Position numbers and translations under genes: made by a program. A stretch of DNA of 64,000 bases from NCBI GenBank assembly GCA_024655885.1, contig JANLFN010000014.1:1-64000 (forward strand), in the 5' to 3' direction. The stretch comes from Eubacteriales bacterium (GTDB taxonomy: Bacteria; Bacillota; Clostridia; Acetivibrionales; JANLFN01). Positions 8,419 to 16,859 of the stretch are shown one piece after another; within the stretch, counting starts at the first letter, position 1; each line of letters starts with the position of its first letter. The notes beneath the pieces were generated by a model. It had not been told where the DNA came from and did not search any database. It saw nothing but the letters and a program-made list of their open reading frames with translations.

Positions 8419-9033
8419 ATGCCTTTAAGCGGTAAAGTGGGAGCGGTGTTCGTGCAAACGGCAGACGCTCCTGTTTCATTTTCTGAGGAAGCTACTACCG
8501 GCAGTCTTGACCGCAGAAGATACACCATTACTGATGCGGCAAAGAGGTACTGGGATAAGGATACGCCTGTAACCGTCAAGGTAAACTCTGTTGTGGTTTC
8601 TGCCGGTTTTACCCTTGAGTACTGCGGCGGCGTTGTGGTGTTTGAAGCACCTCTTGAACCGGACGATGAGGTAACGGTCAGCGGGAAGTATCTGACGGTT
8701 GCACAGCATGGCGGCTTCTTCAACTGGTCGGCAGAACTGGAACTGGAAACCTCGGACATAACCACCTTTCAAAGCGCAGGCTGGAAGGAAAACCTGCCGA
8801 CAGTCAAAGGGTTTACAGCCAGCGCGGAGAGCTACTGGGGAGATGAAGAGTTTTTTGCAGGACTGGGGAAAGAGACGGTCATTGCCCTGTATACCGATGC
8901 GACAGCTTCCAAGCTGCGGTATGAGGGTTTTGGCATTATCAATTCTGACAGCATTGAAGCGGCAATTGATGATGTAGTGAATGAAACAGTCGAAATACAG
9001 GGCACAGGCCCGTTATATTACAGGGAGGGATAA
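8419..9033 (+). CDS. Phage tail tube protein, copy 2 (longer paralogue)
   Basis: A 204-residue protein. Its last 100 residues match copy 1 in layout: FFNWSAELELETSDITTFQS, then TVKGFTASAESYWGDEEFF, ending VEIQGTGPLYYREG. An additional N-terminal domain of about 95 residues contains a strand-rich region around YWDKDTPVTVKVNSVVVSAG. It could be the main tube protein, with copy 1 a minor ring, or the reverse; the sequence does not decide. Start is ATG 8419, 16 bases after copy 1. Confidence 0.8.
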   Translation: MPLSGKVGAVFVQTADAPVSFSEEATTGSLDRRRYTITDAAKRYWDKDTPVTVKVNSVVVSAGFTLEYCGGVVVFEAPLEPDDEVTVSGKYLTVAQHGGFFNWSAELELETSDITTFQSAGWKENLPTVKGFTASAESYWGDEEFFAGLGKETVIALYTDATASKLRYEGFGIINSDSIEAAIDDVVNETVEIQGTGPLYYREG

Positions 9034-9039
9034 GGAAAT

Positions 9040-9381
9040 ATGGCAAAGCAGAGCATAACAATAGAACTGGACAGGCCGAGGAACTTAAGGTACGGCATGA
9101 ACGCGCTTGTAAAGATTGAGGAGATGATTGGCAGGCCCATCAGCAAACTCGATCTTGAAAATATCAGCATCAAGGATATGCGAACCATCATCTATGCAGG
9201 TCTGTTCCACGAGGATAAAAACCTGTCTCCGGAGAAGGTGGGAGAACTGATTGACGAGTTTTCCGACATCAACACCGTAGCTGAAAAGCTGGGCGAGGCC
9301 ATGACAGAGGCCTTCGGGACAAAAAACGTCAAGAGGGCGGCGGCAAAGGCGGAGAAGACTGGGACTGGGACAGGCTCTTAA
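9040..9381 (+). CDS. Tail assembly chaperone, short form (gpG-like)
   Basis: A 113-residue protein immediately before the tape measure module, ending at TAA 9379-9381. It has the tail chaperone pattern LRYGMNALVKIEEMIGRPIS and an acidic helical middle. Tail assembly chaperones keep the tape measure protein soluble while the tube polymerises. A perfect slippery heptamer lies inside at 9321-9327, and the -1 frame stays open to 9671, so a longer fusion product is expected. Confidence 0.88.
   Translation: MAKQSITIELDRPRNLRYGMNALVKIEEMIGRPISKLDLENISIKDMRTIIYAGLFHEDKNLSPEKVGELIDEFSDINTVAEKLGEAMTEAFGTKNVKRAAAKAEKTGTGTGS
9321..9327 (+). promoter_or_regulatory. -1 programmed ribosomal frameshift site (A AAA AAC)
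   Basis: In the frame of the gene starting at 9040 the codons are ACA AAA AAC, giving the canonical slippery heptamer A_AAA_AAC. Slipping by -1 moves reading into the frame that is open from here to 9671. The upstream part contributes 96 residues and the downstream part 114, for a 210-residue fusion. This is the standard expression mode of siphovirus tail chaperone pairs. Confidence 0.8.
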
Positions 9382-9671
9382 GCTTAGCTGTCGGCCCTTT
9401 TAGCTTAAAGCCCTGGGAGTTCTGGGAACTGACGCCGCATGAGTTCAACCTCATGGTGGAGGGTTATGCGGATAAGGAAGCAAAAAGGCTTCAGGAGCTT
9501 TTGTATACGGCCTGGCACATTGAAGCCTTCGCAAGGCAGAAGAAGCTGCCAAAGCTTGAGAAGGTATTAAAGACCAAACCTGCAAAGAAACCTGGAGTGA
9601 ACAAATCAAGCAAGGAAGAGCTAATCAATATTGCAAGGCTAAAAGGACTCAAAGGCCCATGGGAAATATAA
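9327..9671 (+). CDS. Tail assembly chaperone frameshift extension (gpGT-like)
   Basis: The -1 frame after the slippery site is open for 114 codons. It contains WEFWELTPHEFNLMVEGYAD, which resembles the T-domain of tail chaperones that binds the tape measure, then a lysine-rich tail. No credible start codon with a binding site precedes it: the first in-frame ATG (9453) falls inside the conserved block. It is therefore best read as the second part of the fusion that starts at 9040. Confidence 0.8.
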   Translation, partial: RQEGGGKGGEDWDWDRLLSLAVGPFSLKPWEFWELTPHEFNLMVEGYADKEAKRLQELLYTAWHIEAFARQKKLPKLEKVLKTKPAKKPGVNKSSKEELINIARLKGLKGPWEI

Positions 9672-9750
9672 CGTATCATTAATTTGAAATTAATTTTATA
9701 TATTAAGGCAGTATGGAAAAACAGATATTGCAGGTCGCCAACAGATATTT

Positions 9751-9770
9751 AGACATTTATCTAAATGTCT
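9751..9770. promoter_or_regulatory. Upstream palindrome, probable ArsR-type operator
   Basis: AGACATTTA and TAAATGTCT form a perfect 9-base inverted repeat with a two-base centre. It ends just upstream of the predicted -35 region of the sdpRI-like genes. Together with the palindrome at 9804-9823 it brackets the promoter. Confidence 0.5.
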
Positions 9771-9771
9771 G

Positions 9772-9800
9772 CTGATTTTAATTAATGTAACTGCTATAAT
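9772..9800 (+). promoter_or_regulatory. Promoter of the sdpRI-like operon
   Basis: TATAAT at 9795-9800 is a perfect -10 box. The -35 region at 9772-9777 (CTGATT) is weak, at 17-base spacing. The promoter lies between two palindromes, which fits repression by the first gene product. Confidence 0.55.
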
Positions 9801-9803
9801 TTT

Positions 9804-9823
9804 ATTTAGATAACAATCTAAAT
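9804..9823. promoter_or_regulatory. ArsR/SdpR-type operator
   Basis: ATTTAGAT-AACA-ATCTAAAT is a perfect 8-base inverted repeat directly after the -10 box. It resembles the imperfect 12-2-12 operators of ArsR-family repressors. Binding here would block transcription of the downstream ArsR-like gene. Confidence 0.6.
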
Positions 9824-9839
9824 GAAAAGAGGAGTTGAT

Positions 9840-10118
9840 ATGGGCTTCCATGAATCTTTTAAAGCTCTATCCGATAGGACGCGCAGGGAAATTCTAAACC
9901 TATTAAAAAAAGGTGATATGACAGCTGGAGATATTGCAGCTAGCTTTTCGATGACTCAGGCTACAGTTTCTCATCACTTGTCGGTTTTAAAAGATGCAGG
10001 GCTTGTGTCTGATAGAAGGGAAGGCAAATATATTCTATATGAGCTTAATACCTCTGTAATTGAAGAAATGATGGCTTGGTTTATAGAATTGAAGGGAGTT
10101 GATTCCGGTGAAAAATGA
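9840..10118 (+). CDS. ArsR-family repressor, SdpR-like
   Basis: A 92-residue winged-helix protein: FKALSDRTRREILNLLKKGD, the recognition helix ATVSHHLSVLKDAGLVSDR, and the wing KYILYELNTS. This layout matches SdpR, the autorepressor of the Bacillus sdpRI immunity operon. No metal-binding cysteines typical of ArsR/SmtB sensors are present, which favours the SdpR type. Start ATG 9840 follows GAGGAG. The 3' end overlaps the next gene by 11 bases. The pair sits between the tail chaperone and tape measure genes, so it is cargo. Confidence 0.85.
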   Translation: MGFHESFKALSDRTRREILNLLKKGDMTAGDIAASFSMTQATVSHHLSVLKDAGLVSDRREGKYILYELNTSVIEEMMAWFIELKGVDSGEK

Positions 10119-10767
10119 AAAAAATATTCTTAAAATCTTATGGATCTTATCATTTATTCCACTGCTTATAACTATCGTTTTTTATAACAGGCTTCCGGAA
10201 AAAGTTCCTATGCACTGGAATATAAGGGGTCAGATTGATGCATATTACCCCAAATTTCCAGGAGCATTTATTATTCCTGTAATGGGTCTGTTCATTACAT
10301 TTTTGCTTCAATTTCTACCAAAGCTTGATCCAAGAAAGGAAAACTATAGTAAGTTTAAGAAACAGTATTCTGTTTTCATGTTTGTAATGATTGCATTTTT
10401 TATTGTTATCCAGTTGATAATCATAGGAGTGAGTATGGGGGCAGATTTTATAAGGGTCGATGCAATTATTAAGCTTTTTTTAGGGATAATGATTCTTATC
10501 TTTGGTAACTTCATGCCCAAATTAAAGCACAATTATCTTATGGGGATAAGGACACCGTGGACATTAAGCAGTGAACCTGTTTGGTATAAGGCACACAGGC
10601 ATGGAGGGGTTGTTTGGTTTGTAACTGGTATCATTCTTATAATATTAGCATTTATACCGGGAGGTATAAGTGCTGCAGCATACTTCAGTTTAATTGTGAT
10701 TGCATCAATTGAGCCGTTGATTTACTCTTACTTATGCTATAGGAAAGAAATACAAGAGCGTCATTAA
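10108..10767 (+). CDS. SdpI/DUF1648 family membrane protein
   Basis: A 219-residue integral membrane protein with about six hydrophobic segments. The opening segment and RLPEKVPMHWNIRGQIDAYY form the DUF1648 signature, and GNFMPKLKHNYLMGIRTPWT is the SdpI-family block. In Bacillus SdpI protects the cell from the SdpC killing factor and sequesters SdpR at the membrane when SdpC binds. Start GTG 10108 lies behind GAAGGGAG and overlaps the SdpR-like gene, so the two are translationally coupled. No SdpC-like toxin gene is visible nearby, so this looks like immunity without the toxin. Confidence 0.85.
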   Translation: MKNEKNILKILWILSFIPLLITIVFYNRLPEKVPMHWNIRGQIDAYYPKFPGAFIIPVMGLFITFLLQFLPKLDPRKENYSKFKKQYSVFMFVMIAFFIVIQLIIIGVSMGADFIRVDAIIKLFLGIMILIFGNFMPKLKHNYLMGIRTPWTLSSEPVWYKAHRHGGVVWFVTGIILIILAFIPGGISAAAYFSLIVIASIEPLIYSYLCYRKEIQERH

Positions 10768-10849
10768 TAATTTTGAAAAAACAAGAGACAACTGCTAGTC
10801 AGAATGTATAAAAGATAAAATAAATTTCATCTGAATTCAGTTTTTGGGG

Positions 10850-10880
10850 AAACCGTTGTAATAATACAGCGGTTTTCTTT
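10850..10880 (+). terminator. Rho-independent terminator after the sdpRI-like pair
   Basis: AAACCGTTGTA (10850-10860) pairs with TACAGCGGTTT (10865-10875), with one G-T pair and a four-base loop, followed by TTCTTT. It closes the inserted cargo operon only 24 bases before the tape measure start. Confidence 0.7.
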
Positions 10881-10903
10881 ATGTTTAAGGGGAGGTGTAA
10901 GGT

Positions 10904-13426
10904 TTGGCAGTTATCCGTAATGTAGTGGTCCGAATCGCCGCAGACATTTCACAATTACAGAAGAGTCTTAAGGAAGCACAGAACACCATGGCCAGCGTAG
11001 GCAAAAAGCTGGCCAGTGCCGGGAAGACGGTTTCTGCCGCGCTCACGCTTCCCATTGCCGGAATGGGCGCCGCCATGCTTAAAGCCGGGGCCGATTTTGA
11101 AGAGGGTATGAGCGGCATCAAGGCGGTATCCGGCGCGACCGTTGGGGAAATGCAGCAGCTGGAGGCTCTGGCCCTCAAAATGGGCGCGGAAACCAAATAT
11201 TCGGCCAAGGAAGCCGCAAAGGGCATTGAGGAGCTTATCAAAGCCGGAGTCAGCGTAAAGGATATCGTGGGCGGAGGCTTACAGGGAGCGCTGTCGCTCG
11301 CAGCGGCTGGAGAGCTTGAGCTTGCCGATGCGGCGGAGATAGCCTCAACTGCCCTGAACTCCTTCAAGGCTGATGGGATTTCAGTATCCCAGGCAGCGGA
11401 TATTCTTGCAGGCGCTGCAAACGCCTCGGCAACCTCGGTGCAGGAGATGAAATACAGTCTTGCCGCATGTGCGGCGGTAGCAAGCTCGGTTGGAATGTCC
11501 TTTAAGGATACCTCCGCCGCGCTTGCCGTTTTTGCGCAAAACGGCCTTAAAGGCAGCGACGCAGGTACTTCGCTAAAGACAATGCTCATGAACCTGCAGC
11601 CTTCCACCGACAAGCAGGCCAAGCTTTTTAAGGAACTGGGGCTTATGACCAAGGAGGGAACAAGCGCCTTCTTTGACGCCCAGGGACATATCAAAAGCAT
11701 GGCGGAAATAGCGGGGCTCTTAAGAGAGAAGCTCAAGGGTCTCACTGACGCTCAGCGTTTGCAGGCCATGGAGACCATGTTCGGCAGCGATGCGATCCGG
11801 GCTGCGAACATCCTGTTCAAGGAAGGCGCAGAGGGCGTCAACAAGATGCAGGCTGAGATTGGCAAGGTTACCGCTGCGGAGGTGGCGGCCGAGAGGATGA
11901 ACAACCTGAAAGGCTCCATCGAGCAGCTTAGGGGAAGTCTTGAGACTTTGGCCATTACAGCGTCAAAAGCGTTTTTGCCATACCTCAAGAATGCGGCGGA
12001 TTTCCTGACAGAGCTGACCAATAAGTTCATGGGACTTAACCCTTCCATACAGAAGACCATCATGGCAGTGGCAGCCTGTGTGGCGGCTATCGGGCCGTTA
12101 ATGATGATAGCGGGTTCAGTTGCCTCCGGCATCAGCGCGCTTGCCGGCGTTCTGAGCTTTCTTGTATCGCCGGTAGGCCTGGTTATTGCAGCCATAGCAG
12201 GACTTGCAGCCATTTTTATCGTCCTGTACAACAAGAACGAGGAATTCAGGAGCCTTGTGCAGCGGGTATGGAGCAGTATAGCCGCTGTGGTGGGGGATGC
12301 GGTTAAAGCCATATCCGGTTGGTGGAACACCTATGGCTCCGGGATACTGGCTGCAGCTTCCGCAGTCTTCAACGGAATATGGACGGTTATCCGGACGGTG
12401 TTTTCCCAGCTTGTGAATTCCTTTAATGTATTTGCCTCATATATTGCTCCAATATGGGAGGCAATAAAGCGGCTCATAAGCTCTCTTGGCGAAGTTTTCA
12501 ACCAGCTGTGGCAGCTGCTTCAGCCGGTGTTTGAAGCTTTGGGCGCTGTTGTTGCGACCCTTTACGGCATATGGGCCGGTGTATGGAACGGCATCATTCA
12601 GGCCCTCGGTCCCTTTATACAGGCGGTAATCAATGCGGTCGACATTATTGTAAATATCATTGGCCTGGTGATTGCACTTTTAAGGGGAGACTGGTCTGCC
12701 GCGTGGGAATTTATGAAAAACATCGCTTATTCGGCCTGGGAACTTATGAAAAACCTTTTTATGACCATTATCAATTTCGTGAAGGGTTTTGCAGAGGGTA
12801 TCGTATCCTTCTTTAAAGGGCTCTGGCATGCGCTGGTGGGCGGCTCCATCGTACCGGACATAGTGAATGGAGTGCTTGGCTGGTTCTCAAACCTGCTGTC
12901 CGGCGTGACCGGTTTTGCATCAAGCCTTGTGGAAACGGTTACAAAGGCGTTTTCTGATATAGCTTCCGCTATTAGTAATGTAGTCGGCAATGCCTGGAGC
13001 TGGGGAACGAATCTGGTGTCAGGCTTTGCGGATGGCATTAAATCAGGGATAGGCAAGGTGGGCAAGGCAGTTCAAGGTGTCGCCGATAAAATCGCAGGCT
13101 TTCTCGGCTTCCATTCGCCAGCGGAGGAAGGCCCGGGCGCTTATGCCGACAAGTGGATGCCGAACCTTGTTTCCATGATGAAGGAGGGCTTGCTTAAAGG
13201 CATTCCTGAGCTGCAGGGAGCCTTAAGCATGGCGTTGTCGCCGGATATTCAAGTGCCGGCCGTGAGCTTTAAGGATCCGCAATTCGCACCTGCAGTTAAT
13301 CCTGGTACGTCAAGCCCAAGCCTTACAATCAATATCACCGGCAACTATATTCGCGACGAAGACGATGTGGAGCATATTGCGGTACTACTTGTGCGAAAGC
13401 TCAAGCTTCTGGGGGTGTATGCCTGA
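10904..13426 (+). CDS. Phage tail tape measure protein
   Basis: An 840-residue tape measure protein whose length sets tail length. The N-terminal helix region (LQKSLKEAQNTMASVGKKL) and core block GADFEEGMSGIKAVSGATV, followed by EAAKGIEELIKAGV, match the TP901 core family. The middle holds several hydrophobic segments (around residues 380-440 and 540-600) expected to contact the host membrane during DNA entry. The C-terminal part has NITGNYIRDEDDVEHIA. Start is TTG 10904 behind GGGGAGGTG. Its stop overlaps the next ATG. Confidence 0.92.
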   Translation: MAVIRNVVVRIAADISQLQKSLKEAQNTMASVGKKLASAGKTVSAALTLPIAGMGAAMLKAGADFEEGMSGIKAVSGATVGEMQQLEALALKMGAETKYSAKEAAKGIEELIKAGVSVKDIVGGGLQGALSLAAAGELELADAAEIASTALNSFKADGISVSQAADILAGAANASATSVQEMKYSLAACAAVASSVGMSFKDTSAALAVFAQNGLKGSDAGTSLKTMLMNLQPSTDKQAKLFKELGLMTKEGTSAFFDAQGHIKSMAEIAGLLREKLKGLTDAQRLQAMETMFGSDAIRAANILFKEGAEGVNKMQAEIGKVTAAEVAAERMNNLKGSIEQLRGSLETLAITASKAFLPYLKNAADFLTELTNKFMGLNPSIQKTIMAVAACVAAIGPLMMIAGSVASGISALAGVLSFLVSPVGLVIAAIAGLAAIFIVLYNKNEEFRSLVQRVWSSIAAVVGDAVKAISGWWNTYGSGILAAASAVFNGIWTVIRTVFSQLVNSFNVFASYIAPIWEAIKRLISSLGEVFNQLWQLLQPVFEALGAVVATLYGIWAGVWNGIIQALGPFIQAVINAVDIIVNIIGLVIALLRGDWSAAWEFMKNIAYSAWELMKNLFMTIINFVKGFAEGIVSFFKGLWHALVGGSIVPDIVNGVLGWFSNLLSGVTGFASSLVETVTKAFSDIASAISNVVGNAWSWGTNLVSGFADGIKSGIGKVGKAVQGVADKIAGFLGFHSPAEEGPGAYADKWMPNLVSMMKEGLLKGIPELQGALSMALSPDIQVPAVSFKDPQFAPAVNPGTSSPSLTINITGNYIRDEDDVEHIAVLLVRKLKLLGVYA

Positions 13427-15030
13427 TGGCTCTGGTATTGAGCATTTCCGGCGAGGATAAAACCTCCATATTGAAGGCCAGAACCCTGAACATAAAAAGG
13501 CGTGCCGAGGGAAGAAGCGAGTGCAGCTTTTCCCTGGCAATACCCTATGCCTCGTACAATCCTCCAATAGGGGCGGAGGTGGTTGTCTCAAGTGATGGAC
13601 AGGTCATCTTCGGAGGCGTTGTCAAGGAAAGGAGAATACAGCGCCTTAATTCCAAAGGGACGCTGTACTGCCTTATCCGTATCTTCTGCCAGGGGTATAA
13701 CCATATCCCAAAAAGAAGGACCATCCAGTACAACCCGGATAATATAACCGCCGGTGCGGCCGTCCGGCATATGCTTGAGACCGTTCTGTACCAGGAGGGG
13801 ATTCAGGAGGGGGTTATCGAGGATGGCATAGTCCTCCACAACTATAACGCTTACTGCAGGTCGGTGAGGGACATACTGGACGATCTTGCGGAGGCCTGCG
13901 GCTTCAAATGGTATATTGACGAGCAGAAGCTGCTGTACTTTTTAAGGGAGGATGAGATCCGGAACGCTCCGCATTCCATCCTTGAAAACGGCAGCTTTAC
14001 CGACTTTGGCGAGGTGGAGGTAGAGGACTCCCTTGAAGGCTATCGCAACAAGCAGTTTGTAAAAAGCGGGGATATTGTCGCGGTGGTGGAAAACAGCGAC
14101 GAAATCGCATCCAGAATTGCAATAGAGGGCGGAACCGGCGTATACGGGGATGTGCTTGAAAACACCACAGTCCAGACAACTGAAGACGCCGAGAACCTCG
14201 CCAATGACCTTTTAAACAGGTATGGGCAGCATGTGCCCGCAGCCTTGTCCTTTTCCACCTTTACGCCCGGCTTCGATGTAGGGCAGAGGCTTGAGGTGAA
14301 CCTGCCCTCCCTTGGAGCATCAGGAAGCTATCTCATTGAGGAAATGGGCATATCGGATGTTGGGAACGGGGTGCTCAAATACTCCATTGATGCAGTAAAA
14401 AAGAATTTTGACAAGACATCCAAAAGAAAGGCAAACTGGATTGACTTTTTTCAGCGCCTTGTAAAGGGCGGCAGCCAGGGCGAGGGTGCCCGCGAAGGCG
14501 TGCAGACCTATGTGAACAAGGAAGCGCTGTCCATCTCCGGCACCCAGGTGGAAGGCATGAAAATTACCGCAAGTACAAGCAGGAGCGCCCATCTTCATGT
14601 CGGGTTCACGCTGACAGGCAGCGCCACTGCGGACAATACGCTTTTGACTGCCGTGCTTGAATGCGGCGGAAAGACTCAAAGGACCTACAAGCAGGCGTTG
14701 AAGGCGGGCTATAACACAGTGTCGGCAACAACCGTCATAACCGCCGTACAGGCAGGAACTGTGACGGTGAGGCTGTTATTGGCCTGCGAAGGCGGAACAT
14801 TCAATATCGAAGCCTCCTGCCATGACGGATATATACGAGCAGTTGGCCTGGCAGACACCTCGACAAGGCTTCCGGAGGCATTTATTACGCTCAAGCTCAC
14901 AAGGGAAAACGTCCCGGCTGCGACATTGTCCTATAGCATTCAATCGGATTTGCCTTTGGGAAAAGCGCATGGGGAGCAGATGGGCTTTGCGCTGGAGGTG
15001 GGTACTCAGGTTAGCATACTGCTGGGCTGA
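13426..15030 (+). CDS. Tail baseplate hub-like protein
   Basis: A 534-residue protein starting within the tape measure stop codon. The first 370 residues (two strand-rich domains with VRDILDDLAEACGFKWYID and the AENLANDLLNRYG helix) resemble gpD/gp27-like hub proteins that close the distal tail end. The C-terminal 150 residues are Thr- and Ala-rich and may form an adhesin-like extension. Assignment is by position and general layout, not by a decisive motif. Confidence 0.72.
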   Translation: MALVLSISGEDKTSILKARTLNIKRRAEGRSECSFSLAIPYASYNPPIGAEVVVSSDGQVIFGGVVKERRIQRLNSKGTLYCLIRIFCQGYNHIPKRRTIQYNPDNITAGAAVRHMLETVLYQEGIQEGVIEDGIVLHNYNAYCRSVRDILDDLAEACGFKWYIDEQKLLYFLREDEIRNAPHSILENGSFTDFGEVEVEDSLEGYRNKQFVKSGDIVAVVENSDEIASRIAIEGGTGVYGDVLENTTVQTTEDAENLANDLLNRYGQHVPAALSFSTFTPGFDVGQRLEVNLPSLGASGSYLIEEMGISDVGNGVLKYSIDAVKKNFDKTSKRKANWIDFFQRLVKGGSQGEGAREGVQTYVNKEALSISGTQVEGMKITASTSRSAHLHVGFTLTGSATADNTLLTAVLECGGKTQRTYKQALKAGYNTVSATTVITAVQAGTVTVRLLLACEGGTFNIEASCHDGYIRAVGLADTSTRLPEAFITLKLTRENVPAATLSYSIQSDLPLGKAHGEQMGFALEVGTQVSILLG

Positions 15031-15103
15031 GGTTTATTTTTTATTTGTTGTGAGGAATCGAAATTTCGGTAAATTCCCGCATTTTATTTACGAGGTGAAA
15101 GCA

Positions 15104-16486
15104 ATGCTAAATATAAAACATCGGCCGTATGAGCTGGTTAAAGGCGAAAAATACCTTTCGGTAAACAATTATGTGAAGGACCATGAAACAGGAACTGTAA
15201 CCCGGATGGAGAAGTGGAAACCGGTGAACGATGTCCTGGGGAGGGCTGAAATAAGGATATTTTCACCTTCCGGCAGGCTTCAGACGGAGGCGGTGTCGGA
15301 GAATCTTCTGACCGACTTCTACAGGGACGTCTTTCTTGAACAGGCTGTATATGCCTGCCTTAACAAATACGGCACTCCGGTGCAGCTGTATAATCCCTTC
15401 GGCGTGATCTATCTGACTGATTACGAAGGGTCCGAAGACGCCGGAGTAATAACAGGGACAGGGAACATACTGGCTTATGCCACCAAGGATTCCACCTATT
15501 CGGGAAGCGACACAAAACGGGGTACCATAAACCTTACCGAATCCGGGTATAATGCGTCAAACAGCCTTTTTGATTCGGCACTTTCAGGTGTTGTCAGACT
15601 AGTATTCGACTGGCCGACCAGCGCGGGCAACGGCACGATGAACACGCTGTTCTGGTCGCCTGAGATAAGCCAGGCATTTTTGCAGCATACAAGCTGGAAG
15701 TTCACCAAAACTGGCAGCACAACAAATCATAAGGCTGCATGGTATAAGGATGGATTTTTGTATTATGTGATTTCCGGAAGTAGCTATAGGGGGAAAATAT
15801 ATTATATCGACTATGATAACAGGGGTACTGCGGTGCAAACCATTACCTTGAGCGGTGTCACCACATCTTATGACCTTGTTGGTATTTTCCATGACGGGTC
15901 AAACTGGTACCTGCTTGCTTCAAACAAAACGGTATACAAGCTGGATGACAGCTTCAATGTCCTGTCCTCGTTCACCTTAAATATGACTGTTGACGTATAC
16001 ACTATTTTGAAGGATTTGTTCAAGGTTGGAGACCGGCTTTACACCTCCTGTATCGATGGACTGAATGGAAGCCAGGAGCAGCTGGCGGCGTTTGACATGA
16101 CAGGTCAGAACCTATTCACAAAAAGAGGCGGTGATGCGGGGTTTGTCCCACGAATATCAAGGGTTATGTACAACAAGGATCTTAATATATTCATTGTCAC
16201 TGATAGCAACTCGTCGCCGGACAAGACGGTGACAAACACCTTTGATGTGGATTTTAACCCGCTTCCAAGGACGTATATAGACCATGTAAGCAGCTATGAC
16301 GGCTTGGCTTTTATTCCGGGCAAAAAGCCATATACCTTGACCAGAGTACAGGATGAGGTTATGCTTGAGCAGCATCTTGGCAAGCGACCGCTTGTAATGA
16401 ATGCATTAGCGGCACCGGTAAACAAGACCGAACAGAACACCATGAAGGTGACCTACACCTTTACACACCAGCTATACTGGCTTTAG
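15104..16486 (+). CDS. Tail fibre or receptor-binding-like protein
   Basis: A 460-residue protein rich in Tyr, Thr, Ser and Gly. Repeated short blocks such as NWYLLASNKTVYKLDDSFNV and RISRVMYNKDLNIFIVTDS suggest a beta-propeller-like middle. Position after the hub and before the lysis genes fits a host-recognition protein. I chose ATG 15104 behind CGAGGTGAAAG; the frame stays open further upstream but only as an overlap with the hub gene. Receptor binding is inferred from gene order. Confidence 0.65.
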   Translation: MLNIKHRPYELVKGEKYLSVNNYVKDHETGTVTRMEKWKPVNDVLGRAEIRIFSPSGRLQTEAVSENLLTDFYRDVFLEQAVYACLNKYGTPVQLYNPFGVIYLTDYEGSEDAGVITGTGNILAYATKDSTYSGSDTKRGTINLTESGYNASNSLFDSALSGVVRLVFDWPTSAGNGTMNTLFWSPEISQAFLQHTSWKFTKTGSTTNHKAAWYKDGFLYYVISGSSYRGKIYYIDYDNRGTAVQTITLSGVTTSYDLVGIFHDGSNWYLLASNKTVYKLDDSFNVLSSFTLNMTVDVYTILKDLFKVGDRLYTSCIDGLNGSQEQLAAFDMTGQNLFTKRGGDAGFVPRISRVMYNKDLNIFIVTDSNSSPDKTVTNTFDVDFNPLPRTYIDHVSSYDGLAFIPGKKPYTLTRVQDEVMLEQHLGKRPLVMNALAAPVNKTEQNTMKVTYTFTHQLYWL

Positions 16487-16505
16487 CGGATAGGAGGGAT
16501 GAAGG

Positions 16506-16856
16506 ATGAATGGGAATGATTGCAAGGACTGCGTATATGTAAAGAGCTGCGACAGGAGGGTGGAAGAGTTGGAAAAGCAGTACAAGTCCCTCGAAGGGAG
16601 GATTACGGTGCTTGAACGGTTCGGAGATGCTGCGAAGGAAAGGTTAGACATGTTGTTTGAGATCCTGGCAGAGATAAAGCAGAGCATATATAACCTATCC
16701 GTTTCAAACCAGCGCACCTTCGAACAGCTGGCTGCAAGGATAGAAAGGTTTGAAAGCAGGCCCGGGCAGCTTTACCAGACCATTCTTACAGGGATTATAA
16801 CGGCGGTTGTGACAGCGTTGCTTATTGCAGGGCTAAAAGGGATAGGAGTGAAGTAA
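16506..16856 (+). CDS. XhlA-like coiled-coil membrane protein
   Basis: A 116-residue protein with an N-terminal cysteine-containing segment (CKDCVYVKSC), a long coiled coil from about residue 17 to 85, and a single C-terminal membrane helix (ILTGIITAVVTALLIAGL). This is the hemolysin XhlA layout found beside phage lysis genes, where XhlA assists the holin. The endolysin gene starts three bases after its stop. Confidence 0.72.
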   Translation: MNGNDCKDCVYVKSCDRRVEELEKQYKSLEGRITVLERFGDAAKERLDMLFEILAEIKQSIYNLSVSNQRTFEQLAARIERFESRPGQLYQTILTGIITAVVTALLIAGLKGIGVK

Positions 16857-16859
16857 AAG

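Noticed and set aside
10885..11745. 286-residue minus-strand open frame opposite the tape measure gene
   Set aside because: It is a low-complexity Ala/Ser-rich shadow of an alanine-rich helical gene on the plus strand and has no binding site or family.
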